NCBI GenBank assembly: GCA_011322755.1
Contig: DRLZ01000402.1
Location: 1-14,720, forward strand
Length of the DNA: 14,720 nucleotides
Direction of reading: 5' to 3'
From: Crenotrichaceae bacterium
GTDB taxonomy: Bacteria; Pseudomonadota; Gammaproteobacteria; Methylococcales; DRLZ01
The notes under the pieces: model-generated
The model's database searches: none
Seen by the model: the letters and a program-made list of their open reading frames with translations, nothing else
Told to the model about the DNA's origin: nothing
Translations under genes and position numbers: made by a program
Shown: positions 6,714-14,251 of the stretch, piece by piece
Layout: each line of letters opens with the position of its first letter
Numbering within the stretch: the stretch's first letter is position 1

Positions 6714-7883
6714 TTAATGATCAGTAAACTGGATCGGTGTTTTGGGTAAATGTAGTGCAATCATAATAGCGATAAGCAGCACAATTGTACCAGCAACACT
6801 CATCGAAGTAACAATCGGGACGTTCATACTTTCTGAGAGCGTATACAGTCCAACAGAAACCAACATTCCCAAATTGGCAAAAAAATTGAGAATAGCCACA
6901 GCAGAGCCACTACCGATAGATTGATGACCGATCTCTTGCAAAGTTGCGTTAATGGGAACAATAAAGATTCCGCCTGCCATACCAATCATCAACATGGTAA
7001 TACGCGCAGGCCACAAGGATTCCATAAAAGCCAGCAACACCATTAGTAGCCCGAATGCAAACGCAGCGTAGCGCACTCTGCGTAGTTTTTGCATGGGTAT
7101 TATCACAGGTGCCAGCGCTGATCCGATAATAATACCTATGGCAAGAAAAACAGTTAACTCGGCAACATCGCTGGCATTTGTCATTCCCAATATTAACGCT
7201 CCCCAAGCAACAATCATTACTCTTAAGACCGCAGCAGCTGACCAGAACAATGTTGCTCCAAGAATGCTGAAACGGGCAATCGGTTGGCCAAAAAATAATT
7301 TGATATCGTTGATAAAATCCATAGCAGTAACATGCTGTTTTCCAGCATGACGCACAGATGGCAAAATCAAAGTAACCAGAGCAGAACAAATAAATAATGC
7401 AATGGTCATTTGTAATGCAAGTGCGATTGACTGGTCGGCTAATTTTGCACCAACCAGCATTCCAAGCAATATTGCAACAATGGTTGAACCTTCTATCCAA
7501 CTGTTGATTTTAACCAGTTGCTGTTCGCCAACCAGTTCCGGAAGAATACCGTATTTTGCAGGACTGTAGATTGCGGCCCCTGCCCCGACCAGGAGAAATG
7601 CAAGCAATGGCTCAACGTGAACCAGTATTAACAAGGCTCCTGCTGCTTTAAGCAGGTTGCCAAGCAATAATACAATCCGTTTTGGATGGTGATCTGCAAA
7701 AGGCCCGGCAAATGCTGCCAGCAGGATATAAGCAAGAATAAAAACAGACTGTAAAGCTGGAATATACCAACTGGGTAGTTCACTGCTTTTCATCACCAAT
7801 GCAATGACAGCAAACAGAATAGCATTATCGCCAAATGCTGACAGGAATTGAGCAACCAGTAGTGCAAATACAGATTTGCTCAT
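6714..7883 (-). CDS. lplT: Lysophospholipid transporter LplT
   Basis: A 389-residue major-facilitator protein, close to the 397 of E. coli LplT, which flips lysophospholipids across the inner membrane to the cytosolic side for re-acylation by Aas. Seen: the N-terminus LLVAQFLSAFGDNAILFAV in helix 1, typical of LplT, the cytoplasmic FADHHPKR loop after helix 2 (about 62-69), and YSPAKYGILPEL (about 106-117), also characteristic of the family. About eleven to twelve hydrophobic helices fill the rest. Its start overlaps the aas stop in an ATGA, with no strong ribosome site of its own, so its translation is likely coupled to aas. The pairing with aas makes the assignment firm. Confidence 0.95.
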   Translation of the reverse strand: MSKSVFALLVAQFLSAFGDNAILFAVIALVMKSSELPSWYIPALQSVFILAYILLAAFAGPFADHHPKRIVLLLGNLLKAAGALLILVHVEPLLAFLLVGAGAAIYSPAKYGILPELVGEQQLVKINSWIEGSTIVAILLGMLVGAKLADQSIALALQMTIALFICSALVTLILPSVRHAGKQHVTAMDFINDIKLFFGQPIARFSILGATLFWSAAAVLRVMIVAWGALILGMTNASDVAELTVFLAIGIIIGSALAPVIIPMQKLRRVRYAAFAFGLLMVLLAFMESLWPARITMLMIGMAGGIFIVPINATLQEIGHQSIGSGSAVAILNFFANLGMLVSVGLYTLSESMNVPIVTSMSVAGTIVLLIAIMIALHLPKTPIQFTDH

Positions 7884-10093
7884 GTGTCGGTATGTTCTGA
7901 GACCAGTATGGAAACACCAGAGTAATCGATTTTTCCTGAGGCAAGCAACGGAATGTGATCGCTGCTGATGATTAGTTTGGGTAAATTGAGCTCACAGACT
8001 CCTGCAGCATTTTTGCACAGTTGGTTACGTGTTGCATCAGACTGAGTGGTGATCAGGATAATACGTTCACCTTTTGCGGCATCTGGTACACTTACGGCAG
8101 CATGTACAGCATCTGGCCAGGTTTTAGTCGCCAACTGCTCAGTCACAGCCAGAGACACCATTTCACCACCTATTTTTGCAAACCGTTTGGCACGTCCAAG
8201 AATGTGCAAAAACCCATATTCATCGATTGAAACAATGTCCCCGGTATCGTACCAACCCTTTCCAAACATTGACTTTGGCGGCACCAAAATCTGTGGATTA
8301 TCGTGTAAGCGGTAACCAAGCATGATATTTGGTCCTGCAACATGCAAGCGCTTGCCTTCTTCAATACCTTCAACTGTTTCAAGCTGATAGGAGATACCTG
8401 GAAGCAATCGACCCACAGATCCGGCTTGATGATGCATCGGTGTATTCAGGGATAAAGCAGGTGATGTTTCTGTGGCTCCATAGCCTTCAAAAACACGGAT
8501 ACCAAATTTATTCATCCAGGTATCGCGGGTTTCCTGTTGGAGCTTCTCTGCCCCGGCAAAAACATAGCGAACAGCATTAAAATCATACGGGTGCGCGTGT
8601 TTTGCATAGCCACGCAAAAAAGTATTGGTTCCAAAAAAGATGGTTGCAGCACTTTCATAAGCATATTCAGGAACAATCTTATAATGCAGTGGTGACGGAT
8701 AAAGAAACACTTTCATCCCATACAAAATCGGCAACAAAGTGCCTGCAGTCAAACCAAAAGAGTGAAACATTGGCAACGCATTGAGAACAATATCCTGTCC
8801 GCTGAAATCACAACAAGTGGAGATTTGTTCCCGGTTAGCTAATAGATTGGCATGTGATAACACAACACCTTTTGGTGTACCTTCAGATCCTGAGGTAAAT
8901 AAAATGACGGCAGGATCATCGGGCAGAATGGTTTTTTTAGCATGTGTATATTTTGCGGTTTTACCGATCCACAATGCTTTCAGTTTATCTTTATGGGTGA
9001 TATCAGCACATAATTCTTCAAGATAAACGACGTGTACTTTTTCAGCCATGGCAGTGATTAAACCCTGCAGGTCTGCAGCTTCGATGAATTGTTTTGACGT
9101 AACCACAATGTTAAGCATTGCGATTTCACAGGCAGACAGCAGTGCGTTTATTCCAACGCTGATATTTAAAATCGCTGGAACACGTTGATTTGCAAACAGC
9201 CCAAACAAAACACAGGCATGGGCGGTCGAGTTCGGCAGTAAAACCCCGATTGTTTCATTTTTTTCTGTTAATCCGGAAAGCAGATTTCCCACAAGCAGAC
9301 TACGGGCAATGAAATGATCGTAATTGAGAGGCTCACGTTTGATATCTTCAATTATGCTTGATTTCCCACCATGGATTTGTCGAGCTTCAAGCAGAGCAGA
9401 AAAGATGTCTTGTCGATAATGGCTGGTCTCAAACATCATATCAGCCATCAAATCACCGAGTAACTGGCTGGATGCCTCTCGGCGTTCACGGCTACTGGTA
9501 ATGTCATCTGGCGGCATGATCTTTTGTGCCGGTAACACGGTTAAGGTGATTTTTGGAAACCAGCGTTTTCGAAAATGATCACCACATTTTGCAAATGGCG
9601 TGTATTGTGCACCATCGACGCGAACTGGCAACACCATTGCGCCTGATTTTTCAGCAATCATTCCGGTGCCATCATAGATTTTCATCAGGTTTCCGGTTGT
9701 TGAGATACGCCCCTCAGGGAAAATGATTGCACGATGTCCTTGTTTTAGATATTTAATCAGCGCTTTTGATGACAAAGGACTGGTTGGATCCATCTCGAAC
9801 ACATTTGCCAGTAGCGTACAAGCAAACTTGATAAAGGGGACTTGTGCAATGCGGCTGTTAATAGCATAGGTTGGTGTCAGCGGGAGAAAAGCGCCTAATA
9901 ACACAGGATCCAGAAACGACACATGATTGGCAACAATGATCAGCGGGGTGCCGGCTTGATGATAATGCTCAAGCCCCTTGACCTCAACTCGATACAGTAT
10001 TTTAAAAACAAATCGCAGACAAACTTTTACTATCCTTGTAAGCCATGGCCAGCGGACAACAGTTACTGGTTGAGTATCATCTGTTTGTGTCAT
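7880..10093 (-). CDS. aas: Bifunctional acyl-ACP synthetase / 2-acylglycerophosphoethanolamine acyltransferase Aas
   Basis: A 737-residue membrane-associated enzyme (E. coli Aas: 719) that activates fatty acid onto bound acyl carrier protein with ATP and transfers it to lysophosphatidylethanolamine, repairing lysophospholipids. Seen: an N-terminal PlsC-type acyltransferase with NHVSFLD (H57, D62 of the HX4D motif), FPEGRIS (125-131) and GAMVLPV (151-157). It is followed by an adenylate-forming domain with FTSGSEGTPKG (399-409), GYGATETSP (537-545), YDTGD (615-619), GRAKRFAKIGGE (633-644) and the C-terminal LASGKIDY with the likely catalytic K721. AAGGA at 10101-10105 is seven bases before the ATG. 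It heads the aas-lplT-gloA-DUF2905 run; 120 bases separate it from the upstream permease gene, and a palindrome lies in that gap. Confidence 0.96.
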   Translation of the reverse strand: MTQTDDTQPVTVVRWPWLTRIVKVCLRFVFKILYRVEVKGLEHYHQAGTPLIIVANHVSFLDPVLLGAFLPLTPTYAINSRIAQVPFIKFACTLLANVFEMDPTSPLSSKALIKYLKQGHRAIIFPEGRISTTGNLMKIYDGTGMIAEKSGAMVLPVRVDGAQYTPFAKCGDHFRKRWFPKITLTVLPAQKIMPPDDITSSRERREASSQLLGDLMADMMFETSHYRQDIFSALLEARQIHGGKSSIIEDIKREPLNYDHFIARSLLVGNLLSGLTEKNETIGVLLPNSTAHACVLFGLFANQRVPAILNISVGINALLSACEIAMLNIVVTSKQFIEAADLQGLITAMAEKVHVVYLEELCADITHKDKLKALWIGKTAKYTHAKKTILPDDPAVILFTSGSEGTPKGVVLSHANLLANREQISTCCDFSGQDIVLNALPMFHSFGLTAGTLLPILYGMKVFLYPSPLHYKIVPEYAYESAATIFFGTNTFLRGYAKHAHPYDFNAVRYVFAGAEKLQQETRDTWMNKFGIRVFEGYGATETSPALSLNTPMHHQAGSVGRLLPGISYQLETVEGIEEGKRLHVAGPNIMLGYRLHDNPQILVPPKSMFGKGWYDTGDIVSIDEYGFLHILGRAKRFAKIGGEMVSLAVTEQLATKTWPDAVHAAVSVPDAAKGERIILITTQSDATRNQLCKNAAGVCELNLPKLIISSDHIPLLASGKIDYSGVSILVSEHTDT

Positions 10094-10134
10094 GTGTAAT
10101 TCCTTGTCTGCTAGCTGCTGAAATCACTGATAAC

Positions 10135-10168
10135 CATTCAGTTAAAATCATTTATTTCCAGCTGAATG
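10135..10168. repeat. Inverted repeat CATTCAG / CTGAATG upstream of aas
   Basis: Seven-base arms CATTCAG (10135-10141) and CTGAATG (10162-10168) flank a 20-base AT-rich spacer, 42 bases before the aas start. It could be a hairpin in the aas leader or a paired protein site. There is no T-run, so it is not called a terminator of the upstream permease gene. Confidence 0.35.
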
Positions 10169-10177
10169 ACTGGATGC

Positions 10178-10192
10178 TTGATCGACGATCAA
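10178..10192. promoter_or_regulatory. 15-base palindrome upstream of aas, candidate operator
   Basis: TTGATCG, a central A, then CGATCAA: seven-base arms with perfect dyad symmetry. It lies 85 bases before the aas start and 22 bases after the permease stop. Size and symmetry suit a dimeric repressor or activator site. It looks like an FNR box, TTGAT-N4-ATCAA, but the spacer is five bases, so FNR binding is doubtful. The regulator is unknown. Confidence 0.4.
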
Positions 10193-10213
10193 ATCGTGGT
10201 TGCTGAGTTCATA

Positions 10214-11002
10214 TTACCAGAGAAGTTTGATTCCGACAGCAAATACAATTACCGCAAACAAACGCTTGAATGGTTGTACCGGTAAACGCTTAGCCATGAC
10301 AGCGCCGAGCGGAGCAAAGCACACACTGGTGATAATGGTTGCCAGAAAAGCAGGCAAATAAATATATCCCAGACTATATACAGGGAGACTGGAATGATGC
10401 TTGTTTAAAAAAGCATATCCCAGACTGCCTGCAACAGCGATTGGTATGCCACAAGCAGCGGAAATAGCCACAGCATTACGCATGGGATATCCATAGAATG
10501 TTAAAAAAGGAACACTCAGTGTTCCACCTCCGATGCCTAGCAAAGAGGATAATGTGCCTATCATCGCCCCCGCAGTTGCCATAACCAGATGACTGGCATT
10601 CGTTTTTGAAACAGATGAAATATTCTGTAGCCACATGCGTAGTGACACAATGATCAGATAGGCAGCAAATACAGTTTTAAGCAAGTGGCCGGATAAATGC
10701 GCTGCTATTACTGACCCCATGATTGCGCCAATAAACATATAAGGTGCAATCATAGCGACTGCTGACCACTGCAGTGTGCCGATACGTTGATGAGCTAACA
10801 CAGATGAAAACGAGGTTGGTATGATGGTCGCCAGTGAAGTCGCTATCGCCATATGAACAATACTTTCAACCGGAAAATCAGCCCGACCAAACAGCCAGAT
10901 CATAAATGGCACCAGAACGATACCACCGCCAATACCAAACAGACCGGAGAGTAAACCGGCAACGGCACCAAATGCCAGCATGTCAACAATAATTACAGAC
11001 AT
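10214..11002 (-). CDS. TauE/SafE family permease
   Basis: A 262-residue inner-membrane protein of the TauE/SafE (TSUP) family, which exports or imports sulfur- or carbon-containing organic anions such as sulfite or sulfoacetate. Seen: two internal repeats, each with a GIGGG motif followed by VPF (residues 23-33 and 156-166), typical of the family's duplicated four-helix units; about eight helices in all. The start is uncertain. The ATG at 11002 places the first helix at the N-terminus as in homologues, but has no clear ribosome site. A TTG at 11062 in frame would add 20 residues and overlap the preceding lipoprotein stop in a TTGA, allowing coupling. The neighbouring LEA14-like lipoprotein gives no substrate clue. 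Confidence 0.88.
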   Translation of the reverse strand: MSVIIVDMLAFGAVAGLLSGLFGIGGGIVLVPFMIWLFGRADFPVESIVHMAIATSLATIIPTSFSSVLAHQRIGTLQWSAVAMIAPYMFIGAIMGSVIAAHLSGHLLKTVFAAYLIIVSLRMWLQNISSVSKTNASHLVMATAGAMIGTLSSLLGIGGGTLSVPFLTFYGYPMRNAVAISAACGIPIAVAGSLGYAFLNKHHSSLPVYSLGYIYLPAFLATIITSVCFAPLGAVMAKRLPVQPFKRLFAVIVFAVGIKLLW

Positions 11003-11058
11003 TTCGATTTGAGATCGAATAACACTATTTTTGTTAAATAATTCTTTGACTAGCAGGA

Positions 11059-11535
11059 TCAACGATTCGGAGCAAGATTAAGCTGCCCGTCATATTCAAA
11101 AGGAATTCGACTGTCCCAGTTACCCACGTTCACAGTACCAATCAACCGATATTGCAAATTTCCGGTTCCTTTTAATGCAAAATCCTGAATCTGACCAAAC
11201 AGAGACATGAGGTTGCTAATAACTTCTGTTTCAATAACAGCACTGTCATAAGCCGGAATGGTGACATGTTGACGGCTGACACCGTTGGCAAACTTGCTAC
11301 CGTTTAATTCAAGCACATAGTTCATGGCTTGCAGCGGGAGATCGAAATCATTCGGATTCTGTATGCGGAGTTTTAATTTGTAAGTCTGCTCAAACAGTGA
11401 CATATCCAAAGGCTCAATGCCGGCCAGGGTAATGGTTGGTGGTTCAACCCTGGATGCGATATTCGAACATGCTGATAACAGCACAAAACCAATCATCAGA
11501 ACAATCGGAATCGATAGGTGAAATAGTTGTTTCAT
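11059..11535 (-). CDS. LEA14-like (LEA type 2 / WHy domain) lipoprotein
   Basis: A 158-residue lipoprotein. Seen: a signal peptide with lipobox LLSAC and predicted acylation at C23, S24 at +2, then a single beta-rich domain from about 33 to 158. The stretch LKLRIQNPNDFDLPLQAMNYVL (about 53-74) contains the NPN motif and alternating pattern of LEA14/WHy domains, and IPAYDSAVIETEV (about 93-105) fits the same fold. These domains are linked in plants to desiccation stress; in bacteria the role is unknown, so an envelope-stress role is only a guess. AGGA at 11544-11547 is eight bases before the ATG. It is first in a two-gene unit with the TauE/SafE permease. Confidence 0.85.
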   Translation of the reverse strand: MKQLFHLSIPIVLMIGFVLLSACSNIASRVEPPTITLAGIEPLDMSLFEQTYKLKLRIQNPNDFDLPLQAMNYVLELNGSKFANGVSRQHVTIPAYDSAVIETEVISNLMSLFGQIQDFALKGTGNLQYRLIGTVNVGNWDSRIPFEYDGQLNLAPNR

Positions 11536-11564
11536 TGTACAAATCCTGTGTGGAGTTTGAAGTT

Positions 11565-11593
11565 AAAATACATTGAGTGTGTTATGAAAACAA
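11565..11593 (-). promoter_or_regulatory. Possible promoter of the lipoprotein-permease unit
   Basis: On the minus strand TTGTTT (11588-11593) and TATTTT (11565-11570) are 17 bases apart, placing a transcript start about 20 bases before the lipoprotein start codon. Both hexamers match the sigma-70 consensus only partly, so the call is weak. Confidence 0.3.
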
Positions 11594-11763
11594 GCGCATG
11601 GAAAGTTCGTTGACATCACGATGATTCAATTCCATCCACTACAACCAGTGTCTTCACTGTCTTAAATAGCAAAAAATGACGCGGTTCGAGGCCCAACAAA
11701 ATGAAAATAAGTGTGTCATTTATTTGTACACCCACCCTTTTTATCATAACTATGAGATGATGA

Positions 11764-11775
11764 ACTCAATTGAGT
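11764..11775. repeat. Perfect 12-base palindrome ACTCAATTGAGT
   Basis: An uninterrupted palindrome of 12 bases about 200 bases before the SDR gene. It may be an operator; no regulator is recognised. Confidence 0.4.
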
Positions 11776-11825
11776 CGCTATCTGCCGCTATTTGAGATAG
11801 AAAAAATTGATGTTATCCCATCAAG

Positions 11826-11844
11826 ACTCCTGATAATCATTATA
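11826..11844. promoter_or_regulatory. Fur-box-like site upstream of the SDR-aminotransferase genes
   Basis: The block TGATAATCATTAT (11831-11843 plus flanks to 11844) matches 13 consecutive positions of the 19-base Fur consensus, and 14 of 19 overall by hand comparison. Its GATAAT also lies 19 bases after a TTGATG hexamer (11807-11812), so it could overlap a weak -10. It is about 130 bases before the SDR start. Iron-dependent repression is the natural hypothesis; AT-rich intergenic DNA can produce such matches by chance. Confidence 0.4.
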
Positions 11845-11961
11845 TGAGTGGCAATCGGTTACAGAAACACAAATAACAAACTGATACTCTATTGCGTACT
11901 CTCCAGTTTATCTCTTGAGCTTTCTGCTCCGCAAACATCATGACGCAGTTCTAAAAAATCA

Positions 11962-11968
11962 GAGGAGG
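11962..11968 (+). promoter_or_regulatory. Strong ribosome binding site fixing the GTG start of the SDR gene
   Basis: GAGGAGG lies seven bases before the GTG at 11976. An ATG at 11969 is out of frame and directly abuts the site, so the GTG is the real start; the next residues run straight into the first beta strand of the Rossmann fold. Confidence 0.75.
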
Positions 11969-11975
11969 ATGAATA

Positions 11976-12773
11976 GTGGGCGAAAGAATTGCTCTAATCA
12001 CCGGTGGTTCCAGTGGTCTGGGGCTTTCGATAGCAAAAAAACTTGCCAGCAAAGGCTATCTCCCAATCCTGGTTGCCAGAAACACTGAAAAATTAGAACA
12101 GGCTGTTAGTTTAATCGAAAAAGCTGGTTATAACGCCAGCGCTTTTTCTGCAGATGTTTCAAAACCAGTTGAAGTAGAACATGTCGCCAGAGAAGTGGAA
12201 AAAGACTATGGGGAAATCCACTTCCTTGTTTTAAACGCAGGGGTGGTTCACACAAAATTGCTGCTTGATTATGACAACATCGAAGCATTGAAAGAAGATA
12301 TCGATGTTGACCTGTGGGGGACTGTCCTCTGTGCCAGATTATTTCTACCTTTGATGAAATCTGGTTCTAAAGTTCTCCTTGTCTCCTCTGCGTTTGCCTT
12401 GATCGGTGGCGCCGGATATAGCACATATTGTGCAGCAAAAGCGGGGGTAAAGAATTTTGGAGAGTCTCTTCGCAGAGAACTGCTGTCAAAAAAAATCGCA
12501 GTCTATGTTGCCTGCCCTGCTGATATTGATACCCCACAATACCACAAGGAAATTGCTGACAGCCCGTCATGGATGCAATCCAGTCACAGAAACCGCCCGC
12601 TATCATCTGATGTTGCTGCAACACGAATATTACAAAAATGCAGGGGTGGTCGCTTTTTAATCATTATCAATTTCGATGTGATGTTATTGCAGTTTATCTC
12701 AAGAATATTCCCCCGTCGCGTAACAGATTTAATCATTGATCACTCGCTTCCACGACCAACCGCTAAAAACTAG
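11976..12773 (+). CDS. Short-chain dehydrogenase, 3-ketodihydrosphingosine reductase-like
   Basis: A 265-residue NAD(P)-dependent oxidoreductase of the classical SDR family. Seen: the nucleotide-binding TGGSSGLG (residues 9-16), D60 after the third strand, NAG at 87-89, the catalytic serine at 137 or 138, and Y151/K155 in YCAAK. The segment CPADIDTPQY (180-189) resembles the PPDTDTP motif after the active site of 3-ketodihydrosphingosine reductases, and the end (about 224-260: GGRFLIIINFDVMLLQFISRIFP) resembles their GRFLI plus hydrophobic, membrane-associating tail. The likely substrate is therefore a long-chain ketone or 3-keto lipid, by inference. It is 60 bases upstream of a class III aminotransferase and probably co-transcribed. 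No serine palmitoyltransferase is in the window, so a true sphingolipid role is unproven. Confidence 0.8.
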   Translation: MGERIALITGGSSGLGLSIAKKLASKGYLPILVARNTEKLEQAVSLIEKAGYNASAFSADVSKPVEVEHVAREVEKDYGEIHFLVLNAGVVHTKLLLDYDNIEALKEDIDVDLWGTVLCARLFLPLMKSGSKVLLVSSAFALIGGAGYSTYCAAKAGVKNFGESLRRELLSKKIAVYVACPADIDTPQYHKEIADSPSWMQSSHRNRPLSSDVAATRILQKCRGGRFLIIINFDVMLLQFISRIFPRRVTDLIIDHSLPRPTAKN

Positions 12774-12776
12774 AAT

Positions 12777-12795
12777 GACGCATTTTACCGGCGTC
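12777..12795 (+). repeat. Small hairpin between the SDR and aminotransferase genes
   Basis: GACGC (12777-12781) and GCGTC (12791-12795) form a five-base stem around a nine-base loop, four bases after the SDR stop, followed by TTGTCTTT. It could protect the upstream message or act as a leaky terminator; it is too weak to call firmly. Confidence 0.25.
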
Positions 12796-12833
12796 TTGTC
12801 TTTACACCCAACAACAGGATAAGCATCAAATTA

Positions 12834-14198
12834 ATGGATAGATTAGTACAGGAAGTCAAAGACAGATACTACAGTTGTCACGAGATATTTAAAACCAATA
12901 TCAACCCTAAGATGATGAAAGTGTTAGGGATTCTTGGTTTTAACAAATCCTTTAAAGATGCACAGGGTTGTTATCTTTATACAGAAGATGGACAACAGTT
13001 TCTTGATTTCCATTCAGGTGAAGGTGCTACAAGTATTGGCTACAACAACCCACAAGTGATCTCTTTTTTAAAAGACATCATGGATATGAAATTACCTAAT
13101 ATGATTCAGCTCAATTGTAATGTATTAGGTGGGATGCTTGCAGAGAAATTACTTGCCAAAGCACCTGATTACTTTACCAAAGTTTATTTTGGAAATTCAG
13201 GTGCTGAAGCAGTTGAGACGGCATTGAAATTTGTACGCTGTGCGACAGGCAAGAACCGGATTATCTATTGCAAGCAAAGTTTTCATGGCTTGACTTATGG
13301 TGCACTGTCAGTCTGTGGCGATCAGGAATTTAAAGAAGGTTTTGGTGAACTGATGCTGCATACAAGCATGATCGATTTCAATGATTTGCAAGCTTTGGAT
13401 AGAGAGCTGCAAAAAGGAGATGTAGCCGCTTTTATTGCTGAACCGATACAGGGAAGAGAAGTGATTCCAGCCAGACCAGGATATCTGACTGGTGCAGCTG
13501 AACTCTGTCAAAAATACAGCGCGTTGTTTATTCTCGATGAAATCCAGACATCGTTAGGGCGAACCGGGAAATTTTTCTATCTTGAACACGAGAATGTCAA
13601 GCCAGATATCTTGCTTGTAGCCAAAGCACTCAGTGGTGGCCTGGTTCCTGTGAGTGCAGTGTTGATTGGTGAAGATATTTATAACAAAGTCTATTCAAAT
13701 ATGGAACGTTGTTACATCCATCATTCGACTTACGGCTACAATACACTTTCAATGGCGGCTGGACTCGCTACTCTGGAAGTTATTGAAAACCAGAACCTGG
13801 TTGATCATGCTGACAAGATGGGGGTACTCATCATGGACGGATTGGAAAAAATAAAACAAAAGTACGATATGGTGAAAGATGTTCGTGGCAAAGGATTAAT
13901 GTTTGCAGTCGAACTGGGTAAGCCGAGTTCCTTTTCCAAAAAACTGCAATGGAACCTCGTCGAAACAACCAGTAAAGGTCTTTATGCACAAGTTGTCGTG
14001 ATTCCACTTTTCCAGGAATATGGAATTATCAGCATGGTTTCAGGGTTGAATAGCGTCATTAAATTTATCCCGCCGGTTATTATCACTGAAAAAGAAGTCG
14101 ACTACTTTCTTGACTCTCTAGACAAAGTCTTGCACAAAGCCCAGTTTACTTCTGAACCCTGGAATGTTTTGTACAATATCGTCAAACGATCAATATAA
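12834..14198 (+). CDS. Class III PLP-dependent aminotransferase
   Basis: A 454-residue cytosolic aminotransferase of fold type I, class III. Seen: GNSGAEAVETALK at 120-132 (phosphate-binding region), SFHG at 149-152 stacking on the cofactor, AEPIQG at 202-207, LDEIQTSLGRTG at 234-245 with D235 as the PLP-nitrogen ligand, LVAKALSGGLVP at 261-272 with K264 as the Schiff-base lysine, HHSTYGYN at 296-303 and RGKGL at 351-355. All key residues are present, so it should be active. The N-terminal region, with an INPKMMKVLGILGF stretch and YLYTEDGQQFLDFHSGEG, recalls class III enzymes acting on lipid or polyol-lipid substrates such as HpnO, but the substrate cannot be read from the sequence. AGGA stands 14 bases before the ATG, rather far. 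It follows the SDR gene and precedes tyrS, which has its own promoter. Confidence 0.88.
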   Translation: MDRLVQEVKDRYYSCHEIFKTNINPKMMKVLGILGFNKSFKDAQGCYLYTEDGQQFLDFHSGEGATSIGYNNPQVISFLKDIMDMKLPNMIQLNCNVLGGMLAEKLLAKAPDYFTKVYFGNSGAEAVETALKFVRCATGKNRIIYCKQSFHGLTYGALSVCGDQEFKEGFGELMLHTSMIDFNDLQALDRELQKGDVAAFIAEPIQGREVIPARPGYLTGAAELCQKYSALFILDEIQTSLGRTGKFFYLEHENVKPDILLVAKALSGGLVPVSAVLIGEDIYNKVYSNMERCYIHHSTYGYNTLSMAAGLATLEVIENQNLVDHADKMGVLIMDGLEKIKQKYDMVKDVRGKGLMFAVELGKPSSFSKKLQWNLVETTSKGLYAQVVVIPLFQEYGIISMVSGLNSVIKFIPPVIITEKEVDYFLDSLDKVLHKAQFTSEPWNVLYNIVKRSI

Positions 14199-14251
14199 CC
14201 TCCACTCACTGCGTGTAACAATGACATTTGTCTCTGATCGTCGGATGATTG

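Larger units (their letters stand above)
11536..11975. other. Divergent intergenic region of 440 bases
   Basis: No credible gene is seen on either strand. The region separates the minus-strand lipoprotein from the plus-strand SDR gene, so both promoters should lie here. It is AT-rich and contains a possible minus-strand promoter (11565-11593), a perfect 12-base palindrome (11764-11775), a six-base-arm hairpin CTATCT/AGATAG (11778-11800), the inverted repeat TTGATG-N6-CATCAA (11807-11824), a Fur-box-like site (11826-11844) and a strong ribosome site (11962-11968). Confidence 0.7.

Noticed and set aside
6692..6760. N-terminal extension of gloA to the ATG at 6760
   Set aside because: It would overlap lplT; the metal-ligand numbering and the GGGAG site place the start at 6691.
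6949..7500. Minus-strand open frame of 183 codons inside lplT
   Set aside because: It is a frame-shifted shadow of lplT, rich in Cys and Tyr, and resembles no family.
10178..10192. FNR box upstream of aas
   Set aside because: The TTGAT and ATCAA halves are five bases apart, not the four required by the FNR consensus, so it is listed only as an unassigned palindrome.
11610..11615. Perfect TTGACA hexamer in the divergent region as a -35 element
   Set aside because: No acceptable -10 hexamer lies 15-19 bases downstream.
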